Shown here piece after piece: positions 44,207 to 53,702 of a DNA stretch of 64,000 nucleotides (the first letter of the stretch is position 1; every line of letters begins with the position of its first letter). Source of the DNA: Labilibacter sediminis (GTDB lineage Bacteria; Bacteroidota; Bacteroidia; Bacteroidales; Marinilabiliaceae); the NCBI RefSeq assembly GCF_005877885.1, contig NZ_VCHY01000010.1:1-64000 (forward strand), read 5' to 3'. The translations under genes and the position numbers were made by a program. Below the pieces are notes generated by a model. The model ran no database searches, was not told the DNA's origin, and saw only the letters and a program-made list of their open reading frames with translations.

Positions 44207-47200
44207 ATGAAAAAAATCTACTTTATTTTGATGATGCTCCTTGTTTCCCTGGTGGCTTTTACACAGGGTAATATTTATGTATCTCCTGGCGGTTCGAATA
44301 GTAGCCCCGGATCAAAAACAAACCCGATATCTACAGTTACCCATGCATTAAGTATACTCGAGGGCGATACCATCTTTTTGCTCCCTGGCACCTATTACGA
44401 GAATGTAATTATCAATGGTATTCAGCGTACATCCTCCAATCCATTGGTGATTACTGCCGCTGAAAAAGGCACGGTATTATTTGAAGGCGTAAAACGATTT
44501 AACTACAACTGGACAGAAACGGCAGATGGCTCAGGTATTTATGTATCTGATGTACCGGAAGATATCTGGCAGTTATTTGTGGATGAGAAAATGATGATTA
44601 ACGCACGTTGGCCTAATGCCGATCATCCTTTTGAGGATTTTGACAACTCTAACTGGTGGGATCGTCACGAGTCATGGTGCAAAGCCATAAAAGATGAGTC
44701 TGGTTTTGAAAAGCAGGCAGATGGTACTAAAATTGGATGGCTCACCGAAGATGGACATCAGGATATGGCTGCCACTGGCATCGATTTCAACGGGAAGGTA
44801 GCCGTACTAAATGTAAACTCTATGGAGAGTTATGCTGGTTTTATATACGACCATAGCGTAGGAAGCAACTACTTTAAATATCAGTTAAAGCAAGAGGTAC
44901 TGAATGGATTAAACGACAAAGAAGTGGGTGTTATTCATAAAAACAGGGGACATGCCTATTTCTTTTTTGAAAACGGACTGGACTTATTAGACGCCCCCGG
45001 TGAATGGTATTATGATAAGACAGATAAAAAGGTATATGTTATTCCGGTAGATGGAACTCATCCTAACCAACTGGAAGTGGCAGGAAAAACACAAAGTTTT
45101 GCTTTTGAAGTGAATAATTCAAAATACGTTTATATTAAGGGAATCAATTTCTTTGCGACTACAGTTGCTTATACTCAAAGTACCTTCTCAAAAATTGAGG
45201 ATTGCATTATGAACTATGCTTCCTATTCAAAACGAATCTTAAATTTATTGGATGAGATTGACCACACCATGATGGTGATAGAAACCAAACCTAACAAGGA
45301 CAATCCGGAATCTAATCCTATCACTGGTAATCTATTTGTTAATAATGAGGTGGCTTATACCGATGGTATGGCCTTTCACATGACAAGAGGAATTCGAGAT
45401 ACTATCTACAATAACTATTTTCACCATATTGATATTTCCGGGACCAGAGGAGGAAGTATTGGTGTAGATTATCGTGGAGGATATTATACTGCCTTTATCC
45501 GAAACACCTTTGAAAAAGGAGGTGGCTCAGCCGCTACCAAATCAGCTAACTTCCCATACAATGCACTAAATCGACTGTCGCAATGGGGTTATATTCAAGA
45601 TGATGGTGTAGCCTTCCAAGTAGCCAATGGAGGACAGATTGGGTCTATATCTACACAAAACTGGATTCACAACTCTGTAAAAGCGGGCTTACGATTTGAT
45701 GGACCTGAAGATACCGACCCGTGGATTAAAGCCGTTATGATTCAAGGAACATTTGTGCGTAATGTAGTATGGAATAACCCACTGGGTTACATGGTTAAAG
45801 GCGATGACCACAGAGTATACAATAATGTAGCCTTTAACAACAGTGCTACAGGAGCTAAAATTTTGGCTAGCACATATCACGAAAACGGCAATACCCATAC
45901 CATATCGCGCAATAACCTGATGGAAGATTGGTCAGGCGAAAGAAGTGGAGATCAGTTTACTGATCCTGTTCCTGGTATAGTTGATCATAACTGGCTGGCT
46001 AACCCAACTGAGAACAACATTTTTAAAGTACTCCGGGATCCGTACAATTTAGATTTTCGCCCTAAAAGTGATTTAATCATTGATCAGGGTATTGACATCC
46101 CTGCTGAAACCTTTGATGTAACCGGAGCTCAGATACCTGACTTTACATCTGAGTTTAAAACAGGTGATGCACCAGATATTGGAGCCTATGAAGCTGGTGC
46201 AGATAATTACTGGATTGCCGGTCGTATGCAACCTTTGGCTTCAACGCCTATCCCTCCTCACGAAACTCATACAGCTCAAGCTGATGCTGATTTAATGTGG
46301 TTACCCGCATACAAATCAAGCAATAATAGAGTTTATTTTGGCACATCAGAAGACCATCTTGAATTATTAGCCACACAACAAAACAACATATACGATCCGG
46401 GTGATTTAGATCCTTCACAAACTTATTTTTGGAGGGTAGATTGCTTAACTGAAGATGGCTGGCAAACTGGTGAAACATGGTCATTCCGCCCCAATGGACA
46501 GCCATACATCGAATGTGGAATGCCAACTTCCAAAGCCTACACCTTCCCTACTCCTAACGGCTCCGAAGATTATAACTCGGTACCATGGAACACCGGAGAC
46601 TCATTTATGGGGGAAATACACCTATTGTCTGATCAGCTATTAATTATGCAAAATGCTGTTGCCGACGGTGCAAACATTTGGAATAGCAATGGAATGACAG
46701 CAAAAGCAGAGGTTAAGATTAGAGATTATCCTTTCATAAGTTTTGATTACATGACACCTATGCGAAGCAGTGATTTTACATGGAGTACACAAGTTATTGG
46801 CGCTGGTAATGCCAAATCTGCAAGAGGTGCATCCAAAATTACTTTAACGCCAGCGAACAGTACATACAAAAAGGCACTTATCGACCTTACTCCTATGCTT
46901 GATAACTGGGATAGTAAATATGCCGATACAAAAGAGTGGGTATACCTCGAAAACCTTCACTTTACATTGAACGCTGATGGAAGCTGGGTGTATGAAACAG
47001 ATGGAGACTTTTGGTTAGATAACTTTAAAATGGGCTTTGCTGTAATTAAAGATGAAGTAGGTGATCCAACCATTGTTGGACAAGAAGAGATTGTTGTGGC
47101 TGAAAATGAAACGCATGTATTAACGTATAACAATTTAAAGATTGAGGTTCCTTATGATGGCAATAACTTCAGCTGGCCTATGTGTGAGGATACTCCTACA

Positions 47201-47614
47201 GACTGGGTAATTAAATTACAACCAGGAGATAATTACTCTTATTCTGAACAGGTAATCACCCCAGACAACGGGTATAATGGTAAGTTATATATACCCGTAA
47301 CTATTCAGTCGGATAGTTATGAAACACCTGTTTTTGTGGTCACTATAGCTGTAGGCGAATCTACGAATGGTATTTTCGATAACCTGGAGAGGAAACAACA
47401 TACTTTTCCAAATCCCGTTAAGGAAACTCTATATATCAAAGCTACGTCAAGCGTAAAAAGCATTCAGCTTTATTCAGCATCAGGAATACAGGTTAAAAAC
47501 GAAGACAATCCTAAAGGAAAAATCAATGTTTCTAACCTACCTTCCGGTATTTATCAACTTATTGGTGTAACCATGGATGGAAATAAATGGGTTGAAAAGA
47601 TTATTAAAATGTGA
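44207..47614 (+). CDS. Modular T9SS beta-helix enzyme (ARWPN type)
   Basis: 1135 aa with signal peptide (about 1-21). Domains in order: a right-handed beta-helix opening YVSPGGSNSSPGSKTNPIST, with LFVDEKMMINARWPNADHP near 121-140 and Asn-rich coils to about 660 (RDPYNLDFRPKSD, then PDIGAYEAG); an FN3-like module (about 680-765, shared with the protein at 40142-42604); a CBM-like beta-sandwich (about 770-945, ending DGDFWLDNFKMGF); an Ig-like stretch; and a T9SS sorting domain (FPNPVKETLYIK to the end). It should be a surface enzyme for the intact polymer, with attached binding modules. First gene of the rightward group; a strong terminator follows it. Confidence 0.78.
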   Translation: MKKIYFILMMLLVSLVAFTQGNIYVSPGGSNSSPGSKTNPISTVTHALSILEGDTIFLLPGTYYENVIINGIQRTSSNPLVITAAEKGTVLFEGVKRFNYNWTETADGSGIYVSDVPEDIWQLFVDEKMMINARWPNADHPFEDFDNSNWWDRHESWCKAIKDESGFEKQADGTKIGWLTEDGHQDMAATGIDFNGKVAVLNVNSMESYAGFIYDHSVGSNYFKYQLKQEVLNGLNDKEVGVIHKNRGHAYFFFENGLDLLDAPGEWYYDKTDKKVYVIPVDGTHPNQLEVAGKTQSFAFEVNNSKYVYIKGINFFATTVAYTQSTFSKIEDCIMNYASYSKRILNLLDEIDHTMMVIETKPNKDNPESNPITGNLFVNNEVAYTDGMAFHMTRGIRDTIYNNYFHHIDISGTRGGSIGVDYRGGYYTAFIRNTFEKGGGSAATKSANFPYNALNRLSQWGYIQDDGVAFQVANGGQIGSISTQNWIHNSVKAGLRFDGPEDTDPWIKAVMIQGTFVRNVVWNNPLGYMVKGDDHRVYNNVAFNNSATGAKILASTYHENGNTHTISRNNLMEDWSGERSGDQFTDPVPGIVDHNWLANPTENNIFKVLRDPYNLDFRPKSDLIIDQGIDIPAETFDVTGAQIPDFTSEFKTGDAPDIGAYEAGADNYWIAGRMQPLASTPIPPHETHTAQADADLMWLPAYKSSNNRVYFGTSEDHLELLATQQNNIYDPGDLDPSQTYFWRVDCLTEDGWQTGETWSFRPNGQPYIECGMPTSKAYTFPTPNGSEDYNSVPWNTGDSFMGEIHLLSDQLLIMQNAVADGANIWNSNGMTAKAEVKIRDYPFISFDYMTPMRSSDFTWSTQVIGAGNAKSARGASKITLTPANSTYKKALIDLTPMLDNWDSKYADTKEWVYLENLHFTLNADGSWVYETDGDFWLDNFKMGFAVIKDEVGDPTIVGQEEIVVAENETHVLTYNNLKIEVPYDGNNFSWPMCEDTPTDWVIKLQPGDNYSYSEQVITPDNGYNGKLYIPVTIQSDSYETPVFVVTIAVGESTNGIFDNLERKQHTFPNPVKETLYIKATSSVKSIQLYSASGIQVKNEDNPKGKINVSNLPSGIYQLIGVTMDGNKWVEKIIKM

Positions 47615-47637
47615 TTTGCTACTCCCAATCAATAATT

Positions 47638-47703
47638 AAAAATCACTATTCCCTATCCAGGTCATTGACAAGAATTATCCGGACAGGAATAGTGATTTTT
47701 TTT
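47638..47703 (+). terminator. Terminator after the modular beta-helix gene
   Basis: Perfect 15-bp arms AAAAATCACTATTCC (47638-47652) and GGAATAGTGATTTTT (47686-47700), followed by TTT to give a run of eight T. The loop is 33 nt and can form a smaller inner stem. Confidence 0.8.
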
Positions 47704-47902
47704 ATACAACCAATGCTCAACTCCCAAATTGCTTAACACGCTCATTATATCCTTCATACCAAGCCTAACTCCCTGTTCTATTCCTCTTAACTTGTACTTT
47801 AAAATTTAGTGACACGCCTATAAAAGCCGATTAGACTTAGGTATAATTAATTTTTATTCAATTTGTATTAGAAGAAAATACAAACTCAATAAATAAAATT
47901 AG

Positions 47903-49501
47903 ATGAAAAGAAAATACTTAATTACCGTTTTATTTTTTCTCGTTACTCTTTCTGCATTTGCACAGGATTTAGACTTGAATAACTTACCTTTTCCCACCGG
48001 AGGAAAAGATTGGGATGTTGAATATTCTCCAGACTGGAAAGACCTAAGGGAAAAAGAAATACCTGAATGGATGATAGATGCTAAATTTGGAATTTACACT
48101 CATTGGGGCGTATACTCAGTACCTGCTCACGGAGGGCCTGATTACGTGAATGAATTATACATGGCAAGAGATGAGGATGACAAAAAAGGAGTTAAGGAAT
48201 ATCACCGTAATAAATACGGCAAAATTGCCGATGTAGGTTATGCTGATTTAGTACCTATGTTCACAGCACCTAAGTTTAATGCTGATGAATGGGCTGGTCT
48301 TATGAAAGGTGCAGGAGCCAAATTTGGTGGAATATGTGTGGTACACCATGATGGCTTCTGCCTTTGGGACAGCAAAGCGACTCGTTGGAATGCAAAAAAC
48401 ATGGGACCACAAAGAGATATTTTTGGAGAGATTGCTACAGCAGTAAGAGATAAGGACATGAAGCTTATTGCAACATTTCACCATGCTCGAACTTATGGAT
48501 ATGCCATAGACAGAAAAAACTACGACAAGTATACTGATTATCAGAAGAAAAACTGGGATTTATTTGACCCTGAGTATGCTGATTTTTACAGAAACGACTA
48601 CGAAGAACCAATGGAAAGCTTCGGTAACGAGTGGTTCTTAAAGGTTCGTGAGGTAATGGATCAATACAATCCTGATGTTCTTTGGTTCGATGGTCTTTCA
48701 GGAGCCATGATAAAAGGCATGTTACCACAAGATAAGGTGATTAATATGTTTGAAGACCATTACAAAAAGAATAATGATAAATTAATATGCAACAAACTGC
48801 CAGGAAGCGGCGTATGGAACTTCCCTTCTGGTGTGGGCATCCGTTGTTATGAAGGTGGCCGTGATATGGAGCCTAATCCCAAAGGATATTGGATGATTGA
48901 CCGCGCCATTAGTTACCCTTGGTCCTATGTGAATAATAAAAAATACCGCGACCATGAAGACTTTCATATCCGTACTATTATTGATGTTACCAGTCGTGGT
49001 GGTGTTTACTTACTTTCATTAACCCCTAAGGGTGATGGTTCTATTTCCGATACGGAACAAAAAATTCTAAAAGGAATAGGTAACTGGATGGATATTAATG
49101 GGGAAGCCATTTTTGAAACGCGCAAGTGGAGAACCCATGGAGAAGGAGAAGCTAAAATTGTTCAGATTAAGCCGGAAAAAGAATTGGTTTGGTGGGATTT
49201 TAGAAGAATTCAGGATAAAGAAATCAGGTATACACGTAAAAAAGACAATTCTGCGGTATATGCCATTGTTACGGGCTGGAAAGAGAATGGTTCTGTAACC
49301 CTAAAGGACTTGGCTAAAGACCAAAAATTTGCCTCAAAGGGTATTAAGTCAATTGAATTGTTGGGATGTGATGAAGCCATAAACTGGGAAAGAACAGACG
49401 ATGGTCTTGTTTTACATTACCCAAGCACAAAACCTTGCGATCATGCATACACCTTTAAAATAACTCCAAAGGGTGATTTAGTGAATTTTGACAGGGAGTA
49501 A
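47903..49501 (+). CDS. GH29 alpha-L-fucosidase
   Basis: 532 aa with signal peptide (about 1-21, ending AFAQ). Barrel landmarks: WMIDAKFGIYTHWGVYSVPAH near 56-76, VVHHDGFCLWDSKATRWN near 147-163, ATFHHARTYGY, and PDVLWFDGLSG with the family nucleophile Asp263. The C-terminal beta-sandwich follows from about 425. It is clearly homologous to the GH29 at 38203-39846 but divergent, so linkage or sulfation preference may differ. It precedes the T9SS sulfatase gene by 82 bp with paired hairpins between. Predicted periplasmic alpha-L-fucosidase. Confidence 0.93.
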   Translation: MKRKYLITVLFFLVTLSAFAQDLDLNNLPFPTGGKDWDVEYSPDWKDLREKEIPEWMIDAKFGIYTHWGVYSVPAHGGPDYVNELYMARDEDDKKGVKEYHRNKYGKIADVGYADLVPMFTAPKFNADEWAGLMKGAGAKFGGICVVHHDGFCLWDSKATRWNAKNMGPQRDIFGEIATAVRDKDMKLIATFHHARTYGYAIDRKNYDKYTDYQKKNWDLFDPEYADFYRNDYEEPMESFGNEWFLKVREVMDQYNPDVLWFDGLSGAMIKGMLPQDKVINMFEDHYKKNNDKLICNKLPGSGVWNFPSGVGIRCYEGGRDMEPNPKGYWMIDRAISYPWSYVNNKKYRDHEDFHIRTIIDVTSRGGVYLLSLTPKGDGSISDTEQKILKGIGNWMDINGEAIFETRKWRTHGEGEAKIVQIKPEKELVWWDFRRIQDKEIRYTRKKDNSAVYAIVTGWKENGSVTLKDLAKDQKFASKGIKSIELLGCDEAINWERTDDGLVLHYPSTKPCDHAYTFKITPKGDLVNFDRE

Positions 49502-49505
49502 GAGA

Positions 49506-49563
49506 AACTGAATCCACACAATAAGTCTTATTATTCGGGATTCAGTTCTTTTAACTGAATCCC
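49506..49563 (+). promoter_or_regulatory. Mutually exclusive hairpins between GH29 and sulfatase genes
   Basis: Arm 1 AACTGAATCC (49506-49515) and arm 3 AACTGAATCCC (49553-49563) can each pair with the single complementary arm 2 GGGATTCAGTT (49537-49547). Only one stem can form at a time; the 1-2 stem is followed by CTTTT. The block ends 20 bp before the sulfatase ATG, an attenuator-like arrangement. Confidence 0.55.
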
Positions 49564-49583
49564 AAATATTAACTAAAATTCTT

Positions 49584-51389
49584 ATGAATATCTACAAAAC
49601 CAAGTGGCTTCTTGCCATGGTGATATCTTTTGCTACAACCCTTGCAATAGCACAAGACAACAAACCTAATATTATTTTCTTACTTACTGATGACCAACGT
49701 TTCGATGCAGTTGGTTTCATGGGTAATAACGAAATACAGACACCGGAGATAGATAAGCTGGCCAGTCAAGGTACGGTTTTTATGAACCACTATAACCCAA
49801 CGGCCATATGCATGGGGAGTCGTGCAGTGATTATGACAGGCATGTATGAGCATAAAACGGGCTGTAACTTTCAGCACGGACCGCTATCCACAGATAAGTT
49901 TCAGTTATCTTATCCAGTTTTATTGCGTAAAAATGGTTATTACACAGGGTTTGCCGGTAAATTTGGATATGCTGTCACGGAAAGTCCTGAAGACAAATCG
50001 ACCTATAATTCCAATGACGTGATGCCCATGGATGAATTTGACTGGTGGAGAGGATGGCCGGAACAGGGCTCTTATAAAACAGCAGAAAATGAATTTATGG
50101 TTGAATACGCCGCTGAGTACCCCCATGTTTCTACAGCATTAGGAGCGGCTGCCATTGATTTTTTGAATTCAGCAGCATCACAAAGCAAACCCTTTTGTTT
50201 ATCGGTGAGCTTTAAAGCGCCACATGGACCGGTATCACCCGATTCCCAATTTGATCATGTTTATGCAGGGAAATCATTTACCGCTCCCACCAATTATTGG
50301 ATGAATGGTGCTGAGCATCTTCCAATGCAACCTAAGCTGGGGCGACAATTCATGAACTTAGGCGACCATTGGCAGCCCAGTTCCTATAATAGTTCTCTGG
50401 CAAAATACTACCAACTTATCTATGGTGTAGATGTAGCAGTTGGAATGATTATGGCAGAATTAGAGCAACAAGGCTTAATGGATAATACCATTATTCTCTT
50501 CACAACGGATAATGGCTATTTCTGCGGATCACATGCTATGGGAGGTAAAGTTTTACCCTATGAAGAAGGATCGCGCGCTCCATTGATTATATATGACCCT
50601 AACTCAGATCTTAAAGGTCAGGTGATTGATCCATTAACAGGCAATCATGATATGGCACCTACCATGCTCGACTATGCCGGAATAACTACACCTGATAACA
50701 TGGATGGCATTAGTTTAAAATCAATCATGGATGGTGAAGTAACAAAAGTGAAAGATCACCAAATGGTGATTCAAGCCTGGGGAAGCAATCCGACACATGC
50801 CTTAACCGTAATGCAGGATGATTTTAAATATATGTACTGGTTCTATGGTGGGCTGGGGCTAACACCCCAGGAAGAGATGTATGATTTAAACAATGACCCA
50901 CAAGAGATGAACAACCTTGTGAATAATCCTACTTACAGCACACAACTTGAAATTATGCGGGAGCTCTACGACAGCTATGTAGAAAACTGGAAAGTTGAAT
51001 GTACCCAGGTGGCAAAAAATAATTATATTGAATATGGAACACTTTACGACCGACATATTGCCTGGTCAGAGAAAGTGGGTATCATGAAGGCTTCGCGCGA
51101 TCCGGAAATGCCTACTGGCTTGGTAGAACTTGCCGAACATGATGTGGCTATTAATGTTTATCCAAACCCTTGCAGTGAGATAGTAAAGGTTAAATTACAA
51201 AGTAGCAAAGAAATTCCTGTAACTATTGCTCTCAGAGATTTAAGAGGTGCGCTTATCGCAGAAATGTATAAAGGCTCTGTACAAGGTGAATTTCTGCAAT
51301 CTTATCAGGTACATTGGCCAGCTGGCATGTATTTAGTACATATCACGTTAGATGGTCAATCCTATACCGAACAAATCATTATTGAGTAA
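49584..51389 (+). CDS. T9SS-secreted sulfatase with C-x-G-S-R motif
   Basis: 601 aa with signal peptide (about 1-24, ending AIAQ). S1 sulfatase core: NIIFLLTDDQRFD (Asp36-Asp37), HYNPTAICMGSRAVIMTG with the modified residue at Cys76, FAGKFGY, SFKAPHGP, and FTTDNGYFCGSH. The formylglycine motif reads C-M-G-S-R: the usual Pro/Ala at the third position is Gly, which is atypical, though Cys76 and Arg80 are kept. The last 75 residues form a T9SS sorting domain (VYPNPCSEIVKVKL to the end), so this sulfatase works outside the cell, unlike the two at 11-15 kb. It follows GH29 and would strip sulfate from the intact polymer or large fragments. Confidence 0.9.
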   Translation: MNIYKTKWLLAMVISFATTLAIAQDNKPNIIFLLTDDQRFDAVGFMGNNEIQTPEIDKLASQGTVFMNHYNPTAICMGSRAVIMTGMYEHKTGCNFQHGPLSTDKFQLSYPVLLRKNGYYTGFAGKFGYAVTESPEDKSTYNSNDVMPMDEFDWWRGWPEQGSYKTAENEFMVEYAAEYPHVSTALGAAAIDFLNSAASQSKPFCLSVSFKAPHGPVSPDSQFDHVYAGKSFTAPTNYWMNGAEHLPMQPKLGRQFMNLGDHWQPSSYNSSLAKYYQLIYGVDVAVGMIMAELEQQGLMDNTIILFTTDNGYFCGSHAMGGKVLPYEEGSRAPLIIYDPNSDLKGQVIDPLTGNHDMAPTMLDYAGITTPDNMDGISLKSIMDGEVTKVKDHQMVIQAWGSNPTHALTVMQDDFKYMYWFYGGLGLTPQEEMYDLNNDPQEMNNLVNNPTYSTQLEIMRELYDSYVENWKVECTQVAKNNYIEYGTLYDRHIAWSEKVGIMKASRDPEMPTGLVELAEHDVAINVYPNPCSEIVKVKLQSSKEIPVTIALRDLRGALIAEMYKGSVQGEFLQSYQVHWPAGMYLVHITLDGQSYTEQIIIE

Positions 51390-51411
51390 GGTCAAAGCTT
51401 AAATAGTTTTA

Positions 51412-51454
51412 AACACAAAAAGGCTGCCAAACCTGTGCATCACCTTTTTGTGTT
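51412..51454. terminator. Bidirectional terminator between convergent genes
   Basis: Perfect 12-bp arms AACACAAAAAGG (51412-51423) and CCTTTTTGTGTT (51443-51454), T-rich on both sides. It serves the rightward sulfatase gene and the leftward gene ending at 51466. Confidence 0.8.
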
Positions 51455-51465
51455 TTTTATGTTAT

Positions 51466-52179
51466 TTATTCGACTACCACCTTAAATGTGGTCACTTTTC
51501 CCCTAACAGATATTTTTACAATATAGAGTCCGCTTTCTATAGCTACAGTGGCTTTATCCGCTATAAGCTGAGAAATGAGCAGTTCGCCTGCGATATCATA
51601 AACCCCTATTTCACCATTAGCTCCTCCACTGAGAATAACACGAATAGCACCCTGATTTGCCCAAACCTTCACTTCAGGTGCATCTACACCAGTTACTGCA
51701 GTTGTTACATACGGTGACCAAACCAAATCATCCATTTTACCATTGGCCTCAGCATTCATGTTCGCAATTTTTATTGCATAACTTCCTCCATGATTAATTT
51801 CTACTGGTGTTCCTGATGATAAAACCCATTCGTTATTACCGTCATTGCTAAAATCGCCATCTACATTAAAATCAACATAAAGAGTTATTGCATTTCCTCC
51901 TACATAAGTAGCCGAAAACTCCCCAATTCCACCAGAAAGAACAGGCGACTCTAACACTCCTGTTCCTTTTTTAATAGCTAAATTTGACCCATCCGATTCA
52001 TCACCGCTAAAAGTGTCGTGTTTACAGTCCGTAAACTTCCATTCAAAACCTTCATCGCCAATAAATGTACCATCACTATTGATAGTAGTAGGTACAATAT
52101 TGTCAAAACTTTCAGTTCTTTGGGCTGTTAAGACAGCGCTAAAAAACGATACAAATAAAAACAAGTAAGTTTTCTTCAT
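51466..52179 (-). CDS. Small T9SS-secreted protein of unknown function
   Basis: 237 aa with signal peptide (about 1-19, ending LTAQ). The N-terminal two-thirds is a compact beta-rich domain (SFDNIVPTTINSDGTFIGDEG, then YVDFNVDGDFSNDGNNEW) resembling the choice-of-anchor/beta-sandwich heads often joined to T9SS tails. The last 75 residues are a T9SS sorting domain (KVWANQGAIRVILSGG to VTTFKVVVE). No catalytic motif is seen. It lies convergent to the sulfatase and may be an accessory surface binder. Leftward single gene. Confidence 0.65.
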   Translation of the reverse strand: MKKTYLFLFVSFFSAVLTAQRTESFDNIVPTTINSDGTFIGDEGFEWKFTDCKHDTFSGDESDGSNLAIKKGTGVLESPVLSGGIGEFSATYVGGNAITLYVDFNVDGDFSNDGNNEWVLSSGTPVEINHGGSYAIKIANMNAEANGKMDDLVWSPYVTTAVTGVDAPEVKVWANQGAIRVILSGGANGEIGVYDIAGELLISQLIADKATVAIESGLYIVKISVRGKVTTFKVVVE

Positions 52180-52542
52180 AATTAATACATTAATTGGTAT
52201 AGTGTTTAAATATTAGATCAATATCCAGCTCTGTTATTTCCGTTCTATACCTATTAAACTATGTTTGATATAAAACCTGAGCTCTAAAAATTTTATTAGA
52301 ACCAAGGTTATTAATTATACAGCATCATTGATAAAAAATTCTCTTCAAACCTTACTACAAATTTCACTTTCTCACATAATAACTCGCTCTATACAACACT
52401 ATTGGTCATCTTTAACCACATAGACAGCCTCAACTACCCTTTTTTTCTTACCTACAATACTTACATTTGTGTTGATTAATAAAATGAAATGACTAGTAGT
52501 GATTACATATATATAATTAAGCCCTAAACAATAAGCGTAGCC
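52180..52542. promoter_or_regulatory. Divergent intergenic region
   Basis: 363 bp between the leftward small T9SS gene and the rightward Ycf48-like lipoprotein gene. TACATTTG at 52462-52469 matches the Bacteroidota -7 box TAnnTTTG, with a T-rich tract at the -33 distance (near 52440), 74 bp before the ATG at 52543. Otherwise no feature. Confidence 0.4.
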
Positions 52543-53583
52543 ATGCGATATTTACTTTTATTAGCACATTTTCTAATGCTCATTGGATGTAAAAAACACC
52601 CAATAGTATCCTTTTCCTTTGAAGAGAAAAAAACACCAGTCACAGCTTCCTTCCGTGGACTTCATGTAGTTAATGAAAACTGCATTTGGCTCTCAGGGAC
52701 AAATGGAACTATTCTTCGAAGTATTGATGGTGGAATATCGTGGTGTGACTGCTCTATCCTAGCGGAAAAAGAAAACGATTTTAGAAACATCCACGCTGTT
52801 GATTCATTAAAAGCCTTTGTTGTTGGTATTCATAATCCTGCTATAATCTATTCTACTATAGATGGAGGAAAGAAATGGACTGGTGTGGATACTATTTATG
52901 GTGAAAATATCTTCTTTAATTCCATGAAGTTTACCTCACCGGATAAGGCTATGGCATTAAGCGATCCAATGGATGGAAAATTTTTAGTGATGCAGTCTAA
53001 CGATGGAGGGATGTCATGGAGCAAAACGGGAACAATGCCCGATGCCTTATCTCTTGAAAGCAACTTTGCCGCATCAAACACGTGTATTGAATACCTTCCA
53101 AGCGGTCATGCCTGGTTTGCAACAGGAGGAGAAAAAGCGCGTATATTTTACACAAAAAACAATGGCCTAAATTGGGATGTAGTTAACACACCCATTATGG
53201 CCAATAATGAGATACAGGGAATTTTTTCGCTAGCCTTTAAAGATTCTCTTCATGGCGTTGCAGTAGGGGGGAATTTCGAGGAGACACACCTAAACGATAG
53301 TGTAGCTGCCTATACTGCAGATGGAGGATTGTCATGGCAGCTTTCTAAAAAAATGACCAGAGGATACAGATCTTGCGTGCAATATTGTACCAATGGTAAT
53401 AATGAAATGATTATAGCCTTAGGTAAAACTGGCTTCGACTATTCCAAAGATGAGGGTATCACCTGGCATAGGGGCATGGATTGTTCAGACTACTATACCA
53501 TCCGATCTGTACCTGGTAAATTAAAAGCATATGCCGCCGGAGCCTATGGACGCATTGCAAAAATAAACATCCACATTAATTAG
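52543..53583 (+). CDS. Ycf48/BNR-repeat beta-propeller lipoprotein
   Basis: 346 aa with SPII signal and lipobox LIGC (Cys16). Sialidase-type Asp-box repeats are regular: RSIDGGISW, STIDGGKKW, SNDGGMSW, TKNNGLNW, TADGGLSW and SKDEGITW, giving a six- or seven-bladed propeller like photosystem assembly factor Ycf48 and the WD40/YVTN/BNR oxidoreductase-annotated group. No sialidase catalytic arginines are apparent, so a binding or assembly role fits better than hydrolysis. It lies 119 bp before the GH18 gene on the same strand. Function in the locus is unclear. Confidence 0.75.
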   Translation: MRYLLLLAHFLMLIGCKKHPIVSFSFEEKKTPVTASFRGLHVVNENCIWLSGTNGTILRSIDGGISWCDCSILAEKENDFRNIHAVDSLKAFVVGIHNPAIIYSTIDGGKKWTGVDTIYGENIFFNSMKFTSPDKAMALSDPMDGKFLVMQSNDGGMSWSKTGTMPDALSLESNFAASNTCIEYLPSGHAWFATGGEKARIFYTKNNGLNWDVVNTPIMANNEIQGIFSLAFKDSLHGVAVGGNFEETHLNDSVAAYTADGGLSWQLSKKMTRGYRSCVQYCTNGNNEMIIALGKTGFDYSKDEGITWHRGMDCSDYYTIRSVPGKLKAYAAGAYGRIAKINIHIN

Positions 53584-53644
53584 AGCTACTAACTTGTGCA
53601 ATTTGTGACAGATTTTGAGATGAAGGTTATACTCTAGCCCTTCG

Positions 53645-53698
53645 CTTAAAGTTAAATTTGAATAAAAATATTTAGTCATAATTCGAATCAACTTTAAG
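53645..53698 (+). promoter_or_regulatory. Leader hairpin just before the GH18 start
   Basis: CTTAAAGTT (53645-53653) pairs with AACTTTAAG (53690-53698), and the stem extends inward through TTTGAAT against ATTCGAA with a G-T wobble. The right arm ends 4 bp before the ATG at 53703, so the ribosome-binding region is inside the stem. There is no T-tail, so translational control is more likely than termination. Confidence 0.5.
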
Positions 53699-53702
53699 TG
53701 AA

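Noticed and set aside
52543-53583. Calling the Asp-box propeller a sialidase
   Set aside because: Asp-boxes are present but the catalytic arginine triad and Tyr/Glu pair are not recognisable.
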